In this document: positions 57,970 to 64,000 of the stretch, in pieces
How the letters are laid out: every line of letters begins with the position of its first letter
Position numbering within the stretch: the stretch's first letter is position 1
NCBI RefSeq assembly: GCF_041765605.1
Contig: NZ_CP168900.1
Location: 1,814,001 to 1,878,000, forward strand
DNA length: 64,000 bases
Source: Listeria monocytogenes
GTDB taxonomy: Bacteria; Bacillota; Bacilli; Lactobacillales; Listeriaceae
Direction of reading: 5' to 3'
The notes under the pieces: model-generated
Databases searched by the model: none
Told to the model about the DNA's origin: nothing
The model's input: the letters and a program-made list of their open reading frames with translations, nothing else
Translations under genes and position numbers: made by a program

Positions 57970-58629
57970 CTAATTATATTCTTTCAAAACATCTTCATAA
58001 ACTTCCTGATAAATTTCTTCTATAACAACCGTTTCTTCTGTGGGGTCCCCGCCATCTAAAAATAATTCTTCTTTAGGTAGCTCTTCCACTGGAAACTTAC
58101 TTATAATTGCATTCGATAGTATGTAGTTATCGCCATCTGGATTTTTTTCTAAGAAAAGTGTATACGCTTCACCTTTTTCCATATTTTTATAACCATCAAT
58201 AGTTAAATCATATTCTTCCCCATCGACAGTAACGTTTTCTACGCTATATTCTAACACTTTAATGGTCATATTCTCTTTCAATTTCCCAGTTGTATCTTTT
58301 TCGATAGAGTTTATTTGGACATCACTCATTGTGTAAAAATCTGTTGGAAATACATTTTCTTTCGTTTCCTTTGTCACTGTTACTTTTTCAGATTTTTTGG
58401 TTGCTTTAATGATAATTGGGGCATCTTTTTCAAGAGCATTCACATCTTCAGCAAGTTCTAGGTATTTCCCGTGACTAGAAACAACGCCATTACGTGATTC
58501 TATTGTTTCTGATCCGCTTTGTGATGTTTGTTCTTCTACTGGCTTTTCTTTTACACTTTTGCTATTAGAACACGCCGTTAGTAAACTAAGGCTTACTAAA
58601 CATATAATCATTGTTATTTTTCTTTTCAT
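57970..58629 (-). CDS. Lipoprotein of unknown function, in operon with a metalloprotease
   Basis: ATG 58629 (MKRKITMIICL) follows GGAGGATTGTCG. 219 residues. Lipobox LLTAC with Cys20. After a low-complexity Ser/Glu/Gln linker (about 21-45), a beta-rich domain (GEEYDLTIDGYKNMEKGEAYTLFLEKNP pattern around residues 140-170, shown only in part) and an acidic tail ending in EEIYQEVYEDVLKEYN. The last part suggests an OB- or NEAT-like extracytoplasmic domain but I cannot name a family. It starts 15 bp after the metalloprotease gene, so both are probably one operon. Confidence 0.78.
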   Translation of the reverse strand: MKRKITMIICLVSLSLLTACSNSKSVKEKPVEEQTSQSGSETIESRNGVVSSHGKYLELAEDVNALEKDAPIIIKATKKSEKVTVTKETKENVFPTDFYTMSDVQINSIEKDTTGKLKENMTIKVLEYSVENVTVDGEEYDLTIDGYKNMEKGEAYTLFLEKNPDGDNYILSNAIISKFPVEELPKEELFLDGGDPTEETVVIEEIYQEVYEDVLKEYN

Positions 58630-58644
58630 CGACAATCCTCCTAT

Positions 58645-59178
58645 TTACTTGTATAAAGATTTAATACCATTAAAATCATCTGTTTGCGGTTTTGTTTTGT
58701 TTATAAAGCCTTTGTCTAGCATAATCGCATTTCTTGTTTTCACATGGCCTAAGCCGAAGCCATGACCAAACTCATGCGCAACGGTTTCTATTTTATGATT
58801 ATTTGAAAGTGAACGGAAACCTTTGTACAGTGTAATCTCATTTTTAGAAATTAATTTATTGGATGTGTTATACGTACTGTTACAAACCGCTAAAACACTT
58901 CCTTTATTCGTATTTGAACTACTTACCGTAAAGTTAGGCTTTACATCATTTCCTACGCTTACTGTATTTAAGTAAGGGGACGGATTCCATGATTTTGCAC
59001 CACTAATAATAATGTTTTTAAACCCTTTTGCTGAACCATTGATATAGATTTTAAAGTTTTTCGCGCTAGCTTTTGTCATCACGCGCCCCAGTTTCGTATA
59101 CGCATTTGCATTAGTTGGCGCTAGCAACGCAACCAATACAGTAAAAACAAGGAATACCGCTAAAGTTTTTTTTCTCAT
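58645..59178 (-). CDS. Small secreted matrixin-like metalloprotease (metzincin)
   Basis: 177 residues. Sec signal peptide with likely cleavage after ANA at residue 26. Zinc motif HEFGHGFGLGH: ligands His135, His139, His145 and catalytic Glu136; Met153 in AIMLDK is a fitting Met-turn. A catalytic domain of about 150 residues is smaller than most matrixins, and no propeptide or cysteine switch is visible (one Cys only, at 99). Found in the region 3' of rplS, first of two genes; AAGGAGATT precedes the ATG. Substrate unknown. Confidence 0.88.
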   Translation of the reverse strand: MRKKTLAVFLVFTVLVALLAPTNANAYTKLGRVMTKASAKNFKIYINGSAKGFKNIIISGAKSWNPSPYLNTVSVGNDVKPNFTVSSSNTNKGSVLAVCNSTYNTSNKLISKNEITLYKGFRSLSNNHKIETVAHEFGHGFGLGHVKTRNAIMLDKGFINKTKPQTDDFNGIKSLYK

Positions 59179-59651
59179 GTTGTAATCTCCTTTTTTTAAA
59201 AATTTCTTTCAAAAAAAGAATAACAAAAAAGTATGATGTATAACCAAAAATGTAATGAAATGTCCGATTCTTGTCGTGAACGATAAAAAATAGAGATTAT
59301 TTAGATTTAATTTTACATAATATGTGTAATATTGCGCTTTTCGTCACAAAAAAGAACCTGTTTTTGGTGACTATTCACGGTTTTATGCACCAATTTTTTT
59401 AGTGTCCACAAAAAGTACATATTCGTTCAGAATTTAAGTTGTTTTTCATGCTTAGTTTCTTTATTTGTTGAAATATTCATCATATTTCATAACAAACCAA
59501 ATGAATAAAAGGGCATAATTATTCATCAAACATTACAATTTTTGCTGTTATAGAAGGTGTTCGTGAAAAAGTGAGGGCTGACATTGAAAATTTTCGCCCC
59601 TTTTAACATTTCCGACAACTTCCACCAGCTCTATTCTAATCCCAAACAAAA
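59179..59651. other. AT-rich intergenic region upstream of the metalloprotease operon
   Basis: About 470 bp without a gene. It probably holds the metalloprotease promoter: minus strand TTACAT-16 bp-TACTTT near 59226-59253, weak. There is a 17-bp near-palindrome TTACATAATATGTGTAA (59313-59329), an imperfect hairpin GTCACAAAAAAG...TTGGTGAC near 59343-59371 and an imperfect dyad around AAATATTCATCATATTT (59471-59487). No PrfA box of the TTAACAnnTGTTAA type was seen. Confidence 0.4.
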
Positions 59652-59680
59652 CAAAAAACCCTTGATTTCTCAAGGGTTTC
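59652..59680 (-). terminator. Terminator after rplS
   Basis: AAACCCTTGA/TCAAGGGTTT stem followed by six T and G/T on the minus strand. Confidence 0.88.
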
Positions 59681-59693
59681 AGCCGTTAAATGA

Positions 59694-60038
59694 TTAACGA
59701 ATTTCTTTAATACGAGCCGCTTTACCACGTAGGTTACGTAGGTAGTAAAGTTTCGCACGACGTACTTTACCACGACGGATAACTTCTAATTTTGCGATAC
59801 GTGGAGTATGTACTGGGAAAGTACGTTCCACGCCAACACTGTTAGAAATTTTACGAACAGTGAAAGTTTCGCTGATTCCAGCTCCGCGACGTTTGATTAC
59901 AACGCCTTCGAATAATTGGATACGTTCGCGAGTACCTTCGACTACTTTCGCATGTACACGTACAGTATCACCCGGACGGAAATTTGGAACATCTGGGTTT
60001 AGTTGACTTTTTGTGATTTCATCAATCAGTTTGTTCAT
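59694..60038 (-). CDS. rplS: 50S ribosomal protein L19
   Basis: ATG 60038 ([13 protein letters not shown]) follows GGAAGGAGAG; upstream codons are leader. 114 residues, standard: [21 protein letters not shown] and [21 protein letters not shown]. Sits at the 30S-50S interface. The leader has a hairpin GACTGG/CCAGTC (60101-60117) that may be an L19-type leader element. Confidence 0.98.
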
Positions 60039-60100
60039 GTTTTTCTCTCCTTCCAACAAACATTCATTCATATTAATAATGAAGCGGAATATCGTTATCA

Positions 60101-60117
60101 GACTGGTCTCTCCAGTC
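60101..60117 (-). promoter_or_regulatory. Hairpin in the rplS 5' leader, possible L19 leader element
   Basis: Perfect 6-bp stem GACTGG/CCAGTC with a 5-base loop, 10-25 bases after the predicted transcript start. Ribosomal protein leaders of the L19 type have a short hairpin here, but the match is not specific. Confidence 0.35.
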
Positions 60118-60126
60118 ACCTTATTT

Positions 60127-60155
60127 AGGTTACCATAAACTAGTTTCGCTGTAAA
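60127..60155 (-). promoter_or_regulatory. Promoter of rplS
   Basis: TTTACA (60155-60150) and TAACCT (60132-60127) on the minus strand, 17 bp apart. Confidence 0.6.
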
Positions 60156-60188
60156 GTTTTTTTCTTACTTTTTCTTTTGATAAAAAGC

Positions 60189-60219
60189 TTGACCTTGGAG
60201 TATGGTTTAATGTTACCTT
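60189..60219 (+). promoter_or_regulatory. MerR-type promoter with 19-bp spacer
   Basis: TTGACC (60189-60194) and TACCTT (60214-60219) with a 19-bp spacer. The spacer begins TTGGAGTATGG, matching the left half of classic MerR operators (CCTTGGAGT). MerR activators bind such stretched spacers and twist the DNA to allow transcription. Confidence 0.7.
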
Positions 60220-60245
60220 TAGTATATCAAATGGAGGTGTCAGAG

Positions 60246-60680
60246 ATGGAACAATGGACAGTAAAAGAAATGGCTGCTTATGTGGGGATTTCAGCGGATA
60301 CATTACGTTATTATGAAAAAAACAAGATAATTGTACCTAATCGGTTGGAAAACGGGTATCGTGTGTATAACGCAGAACATCTATTAGAATTAAAATTTAT
60401 TTTGGTGATGAAATATGCCCGATTTTCTCTATCTGAAATAAAGCTGATGATGGAATGGTTGAGAAGTGAACCGTCTGTTGCTTGTAATACAGCGTCGAAG
60501 GAGTTACTTGCACTCAAAGCAGCGGAAATTAAACAGACCATTGCGCATTATACGAAAATCGCTGCTCTTTTAGAAGAATTGCCGCAAATTGACGAGGTCC
60601 AAGATTACAGCACTGTTCAAAAAGATGTTAACACTTTTGTGGAACATATTTTTACTGACATCAGAAAGGACGGATTCTAA
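60246..60680 (+). CDS. MerR-family transcriptional regulator
   Basis: ATG 60246 follows GGAGGTGTCAGAG. 144 residues. N-terminal winged helix TVKEMAAYVGISADTLRYYEKNKI typical of MerR, then a long dimerisation helix and a C-terminal part without the metal-binding cysteine set, so an organic or redox signal is more likely than a metal. It overlaps the reductase gene by 1 base (TAATG), and its promoter has the 19-bp spacer of the family, so it probably controls its own operon. Confidence 0.9.
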   Translation: MEQWTVKEMAAYVGISADTLRYYEKNKIIVPNRLENGYRVYNAEHLLELKFILVMKYARFSLSEIKLMMEWLRSEPSVACNTASKELLALKAAEIKQTIAHYTKIAALLEELPQIDEVQDYSTVQKDVNTFVEHIFTDIRKDGF

Positions 60681-61291
60681 TGGCTAAGGTTGTGGCGATT
60701 ATTGGTGATCCGCGGGAAAAAGGTACATCAAGAGATTTGTTTCAGAAGTATTTAGCTGTTTTTCAGGAACAACCAACAATCGAGGTGAAAATCTATGATA
60801 TTCGCGAAGTAGCTTTTGACCCTAATTTACCTGAAGGCTATCGTACGGAGCAAACCCCTGACATAATTGCGCTTAAAAATGATGTTCGTTCCGCTGATTT
60901 ACTTCTATTTTCTTATCCGGTTTGGTGGTTTAACGTTCCAGCTGTGTTAAAAGGTGTTATTGATCATTTGTTTTGGCGCGGAGAGAGTTATAGTTTTAGA
61001 GATAAAAAATATTTTCTTACAGGACCATGGCGAAAAAAACGGGCGCGGTTGATTTATACGATTGGTGGAATGGAAATACAACATCGACTTTTCGCCCGCC
61101 CTGCTCTTACTGCCTTGCGTTACCCATTATGGATGAGTGGCGTGTTTTCGGTGAAAGTGACTTCAATTGATCGACTGGATCTTTCTATCAGAAGGACTGA
61201 TGACTACTATGATAAAAAAGTTACACGTGCAGCAAAACGCGATATTCAATTCTTGCTAAAAAAGCAAATTAGAAAGAAGGTTTTTGCATGA
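60680..61291 (+). CDS. NAD(P)H-dependent flavin oxidoreductase (flavodoxin-2/NQO1-like)
   Basis: 203 residues. Flavodoxin fold: VVAIIGDPREKGTSRDLF at the N-terminus (FMN/FAD phosphate loop), LLLFSYPVWWFNVPAVLKG near residues 74-92 and DHLFWRGESYSF. Such enzymes reduce quinones or electrophiles by two electrons. Middle gene of a tight three-gene operon with a MerR regulator, suggesting a response to quinone-like or thiol-reactive compounds (inference). Overlaps the next gene by 4 bp (ATGA). Confidence 0.88.
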   Translation: MAKVVAIIGDPREKGTSRDLFQKYLAVFQEQPTIEVKIYDIREVAFDPNLPEGYRTEQTPDIIALKNDVRSADLLLFSYPVWWFNVPAVLKGVIDHLFWRGESYSFRDKKYFLTGPWRKKRARLIYTIGGMEIQHRLFARPALTALRYPLWMSGVFSVKVTSIDRLDLSIRRTDDYYDKKVTRAAKRDIQFLLKKQIRKKVFA

Positions 61292-62004
61292 AAATTACTG
61301 CCAAACATCAATATTGGCAAATTACAACATTGCCGTATCTTTTTCCAGTGAATTGTTACTTAATTTTAGAAAAAGACGGCTTAACATTGATTGATACTGG
61401 GATTTTAGCACATGCGAAAGGAATCATTTCACTTATCCATAAATTAAAATTACCGTTAAAACGGATTTTATTAACGCATGCACATGGTGACCATATTGGC
61501 GGTTTAGTCGCAGTCAAAGCAGCTTTTCCAGAAGCGCTTGTAATGATTGGAAGCAGAGAAAAATTGCTTGTAGAAACGAAAAAAATTTATGCTTTTGAAG
61601 CACAGAAGCCGTTAAAAGGTAGTTATTCAGATAAGCTTCCGGCGAAAGTTGATCAAGTATTAAAAGATGGCGATATGGTTGGTTCTTTGTTAATTATTGA
61701 TACTCCTGGACATACACCTGGTTCGATTTCGTTTTTCGATGAGCGTAATGGACATTTGTTTGTAGGAGATTTATTTCAAACTCGTGGTGGAGCAGCTATT
61801 TGCGGGGAGAAACGATGGTTGTTCCCTTTTCCAGCGATGGGTTCTTGGGATCTTTCAACAAGTATTGCATCGGCGGAAAAGTTACAGCTTCTCGATGTGA
61901 CGGAAATTGCTTGTGGGCATGGACCGGTGATGAATATGGCTGATTTCAATGTAACAAATGTGCTACAGCGCGCACGTAAACAAGTAGAAAATGAAAAAGA
62001 CTAG
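61288..62004 (+). CDS. Metallo-beta-lactamase-fold hydrolase
   Basis: 238 residues. Metal-binding HAHGDHIGG near residues 65-73, a further His in DTPGHTPGSISF near 149-160, Asp in FVGDLFQTRG and the last His in ACGHGPV. Family members hydrolyse thioesters (glyoxalase II), lactones or others; the substrate cannot be told. Last gene of the MerR operon. Confidence 0.88.
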   Translation: MKITAKHQYWQITTLPYLFPVNCYLILEKDGLTLIDTGILAHAKGIISLIHKLKLPLKRILLTHAHGDHIGGLVAVKAAFPEALVMIGSREKLLVETKKIYAFEAQKPLKGSYSDKLPAKVDQVLKDGDMVGSLLIIDTPGHTPGSISFFDERNGHLFVGDLFQTRGGAAICGEKRWLFPFPAMGSWDLSTSIASAEKLQLLDVTEIACGHGPVMNMADFNVTNVLQRARKQVENEKD

Positions 62005-62036
62005 AAAACCAATAACTGGCTTTCTAGTCTTTTTTT
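62000..62036. terminator. Terminator after the MerR operon
   Basis: ACTAGAAAACC/GGCTTTCTAGT-type stem followed by seven T on the plus strand, between convergent genes. Confidence 0.85.
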
Positions 62037-62424
62037 AGAATCTCGTAATTTTAATGTTGACGGCTGTTCCATATGCGAGTTGATAAACGAGGCCGTCGAC
62101 GAATTGCTCGGTGAACGAACAATGAATTAAGCCATTCCCGCCGGCATCTAAAGCTTTCTTTTGTAATTCCTGTAGTAAATTTTCAAAGCCTACTGTTTCT
62201 AAGTATGCTTCTGGATCGCTTTTGATTCTTGGACGAACGCTTTTGGCGAAAACAACGGTTAAGATGTCATGATTCACATTAATTGGTCCAGTGGAAACTT
62301 GTATGTCTTGCCATCTTTGCCCAATTCGCTTTTGGTCATTCTCTTCTTGTACATAGGCTTCTCGTTCTTTTTGACGCTCGGATTTTTTGGTTTCTTTTTC
62401 ATCAGGTGTTCCAAAAATTGCCAT
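62035..62424 (-). CDS. Hypothetical protein with a YbjQ-like C-terminal domain
   Basis: 129 residues. The first 35 are charged (EKETKKSERQKEREAYV). The rest ends in ALDAGGNGLIHCSFTEQFVDG...YGTAVNI, which resembles the last strand-helix-strand of UPF0145/YbjQ proteins; the similarity is remote. Role unknown. It lies 20 bp after trmD and probably belongs to its transcript. Confidence 0.65.
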   Translation of the reverse strand: MAIFGTPDEKETKKSERQKEREAYVQEENDQKRIGQRWQDIQVSTGPINVNHDILTVVFAKSVRPRIKSDPEAYLETVGFENLLQELQKKALDAGGNGLIHCSFTEQFVDGLVYQLAYGTAVNIKITRF

Positions 62425-62443
62425 TTAAAATCACGTCCTTTGA

Positions 62444-63181
62444 TTATTTACTGTCAGACCATTCTTTGAGCCAAGTTTTTTGCTTGTCTGTTAAGGGATA
62501 GTTTTTAAGTAAATCTGGGCGGCGTTCGTAGGTTCTTTTGAGCGATTCTTTGTCGCGCCATTCTTCTATCCATGCATGATTTCCGCTGAGTAAAATATCT
62601 GGCACTTTCATTCCTCTAAAATCGGCTGGTCGCGTGTAGTGTGGATGTTCAAGCAAACCGGTCGAGAAAGAATCTGTCACAGCGGAATCTTTATTACCAA
62701 GTACTCCCGGTAAAAGACGGATAACACTGTCCATTACAATCATTGCACCAATTTCGCCACCAGTTAAAATGTAATCTCCAATCGACACTTCATCCGTAAC
62801 AAGGTGTTCGCGAATTCGTTCGTCGTAACCTTCATAGTGACCGCAAATAAAAACAAGATGCTCTTCTTCGGCAAATTCTTCTGCCATTTTTTGGTCGAAG
62901 CGTTTGCCTGCCGGGTCCATTAAAATAACTCTTGGCTTTGTTTCTGGTTGTTTCTCTTTGACAGCTTGAACGGCATCAAATATCGGTTGCGCTTTGAGTA
63001 ACATACCTGCTCCGCCACCATAAGGGTAATCATCGACAATATGATGCTTTCCTTCTGCATATTCCCTGAAATCAGTCACTTCAACCGCGACACGCTCGTT
63101 TTCGATGGCTTTTTTTATAATGGAATTCCCGGTTACTCCCGAAAACATATCTGGGAAAATGGATAGAATGTCAATTTTCAT
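62444..63181 (-). CDS. trmD: tRNA (guanine37-N1)-methyltransferase
   Basis: 245 residues, the usual length. SPOUT-class enzyme: [21 protein letters not shown] opening in part, knot segments [12 protein letters not shown] near 111-122 and [12 protein letters not shown] near 129-140, and catalytic Asp in [16 protein letters not shown] near 156-171. Methylates G37 of tRNAs to prevent frameshifts. Overlaps the rimM stop by 1 base. Confidence 0.97.
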   Translation of the reverse strand: MKIDILSIFPDMFSGVTGNSIIKKAIENERVAVEVTDFREYAEGKHHIVDDYPYGGGAGMLLKAQPIFDAVQAVKEKQPETKPRVILMDPAGKRFDQKMAEEFAEEEHLVFICGHYEGYDERIREHLVTDEVSIGDYILTGGEIGAMIVMDSVIRLLPGVLGNKDSAVTDSFSTGLLEHPHYTRPADFRGMKVPDILLSGNHAWIEEWRDKESLKRTYERRPDLLKNYPLTDKQKTWLKEWSDSK

Positions 63182-63699
63182 TAATCTAGCAGTCCTTCCA
63201 TGACTTCGATTGTAATTTTTTTGTCATTAATATTGATTTCTTTTACAACGTCGGCAATATAAGGAATTAGTTTTTCTTTTTTGTCGCTGCCTTTTACAAC
63301 CCATACATCATTGGCGCCTGGTGTTAGAATTTCTGTGATTTCGCCAAGCTCTTCGCCATCAGTCGTTACAACGGTACAACCGATGATTTCATGAAAATAA
63401 AATTCGTTCTCCTCTAAATCAGTTAGTTGCGCTTCTTTGATTTTAAGTACGCCTTCTTTCATACGTTCCACTTGATGAATTCCAGTGAATCCTTCAAACA
63501 TCAGCAAATCAAAGTTCTTATGTTTGCGGTGTGAACGAATAATTAGTTTTTCAGGCTTTTTGCTGTTTTTTTCAAATAAGTACACGGTATTCCCAACTTG
63601 GAACCGTTCTTCTGGAAAATCGGTCGTTGCGATAACACGAATTTCACCGATTAAGCCATGCGTATTAACAATTTTCCCTACATTATACATTTTCTCCAT
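63181..63699 (-). CDS. rimM: Ribosome maturation factor RimM
   Basis: 172 residues. N-terminal domain [18 protein letters not shown] and a C-terminal PRC barrel ([32 protein letters not shown]). Needed for 30S head assembly, together with S19. GAGGTG precedes the ATG. In the order ylqD-rimM-trmD, usual for Firmicutes. Confidence 0.96.
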
Positions 63700-63708
63700 A
63701 AGTCACCT

Positions 63709-64000
63709 CTAGCGTATTTCTACTATGATTCCATCTTTTACAACAATGGTTTTATCAAAAATGGATTTATCCCACTTGTCTCCTACTTGTACATCAATAA
63801 TCGTTTCCATTTCTCGTTCGCGAATTTCACTGCCAAGTTCGAGGACTTCTAATTGTTCCATTTGAAACTGAATAAGTTTTTTCTTTTCTCGGCGCAGGTC
63901 GAGTTCGTGGGTAAAGTAATCGGCCACTCGTTCTGGTTGAAATTTACTTTTTCGTTCCATTTTCTTTTGTTCAAAATGCAACTGGTCGCATTCTTGTTCG
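63709..64000 (-). CDS. ylqD: YlqD family protein, C-terminal part (truncated by window edge)
   Basis: The frame is open through the right edge; only the last 97 residues are visible. They contain EQECDQLHFEQKKMERKSKF, a helical coil, and the end LELGSEIREREMETIIDV, both hallmarks of YlqD. A TTG at 63981 lies inside the gene and is not the start. YlqD is a small protein of unknown function, always near rpsP, the KH-domain protein and rimM. Confidence 0.9.
   Translation of the reverse strand, partial: EQECDQLHFEQKKMERKSKFQPERVADYFTHELDLRREKKKLIQFQMEQLEVLELGSEIREREMETIIDVQVGDKWDKSIFDKTIVVKDGIIVEIR

Noticed and set aside
56880-59693. inlC or another internalin
   Set aside because: No leucine-rich repeat protein and no PrfA box are present in this interval.

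Overview
The window is a chromosomal segment of a low-GC Gram-positive bacterium, almost certainly Listeria. The evidence is gene content and order: gltB/gltC, the VirAB-VirR...VirS antimicrobial-sensing cluster with adeC inside it, gatCAB-camS-ligA-pcrA-pcrB, the purEKBCSQLFMNHD operon next to an rRNA operon, and infC-rpmI-rplT...rplS-trmD-rimM. From memory this matches the part of the L. monocytogenes map around lmo1734 to lmo1794. The place between infC and rplS, where L. monocytogenes carries the internalin gene inlC, holds three other genes here. That points to another Listeria species or lineage, but I cannot fix the species from sequence alone.

Layout. 1-4.4 kb: glutamate synthase large subunit (running off the left edge), its divergent LysR regulator GltC, an acetyltransferase and a glycerol-dehydrogenase-like enzyme. 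4.4-6.9 kb: an amino-acid ABC importer behind a T-box riboswitch whose specifier codon reads best as CAC (His). 6.9-14.7 kb: the minus-strand run virA-virB-virR-epimerase-small protein-adeC-virS, a BceAB/BceRS-type peptide-antibiotic sensing module with three metabolic genes between regulator and kinase. 14.8-32 kb: housekeeping genes (shikimate kinase, RlmCD-type RNA methyltransferase, DgkB, GatCAB, CamS, LigA, PcrA, PcrB, a Na+ symporter, YerC). 32-44.9 kb: the complete 12-gene IMP synthesis operon under a sigma-A promoter with two inverted PurR boxes. 45-50.9 kb: a 16S-23S-5S operon on the minus strand, no tRNA in its spacers, with tandem promoters. 50.9-55.4 kb: HD hydrolase, lone ABC ATPase, PepT, a DUF1697 protein and ExoA. 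55.4-56.9 kb: the infC-rpmI-rplT operon with ATT start and an L20-type leader. 56.9-59.6 kb: the accessory island. 59.6-64 kb: rplS, a MerR/flavin reductase/metallo-hydrolase operon, and trmD-rimM-ylqD running off the right edge.

The least explained part is the island at 56.9-59.6 kb. It has a membrane-anchored protein with two Ltp-type repeats (a domain known from phage superinfection exclusion and surface proteins), and a two-gene operon of a small secreted matrixin-like metzincin plus a lipoprotein. Other points for a second look are a shikimate kinase gene with no ATG/GTG/TTG ahead of its P-loop (probable ATC start), a T-box whose specifier and acceptor-pairing bases disagree, a strong non-terminator hairpin between purB and purC, and a possible small RNA near 16.7 kb. 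Promoters, terminators and operators were read by eye from hexamers, spacing and inverted repeats; none is experimentally supported here.
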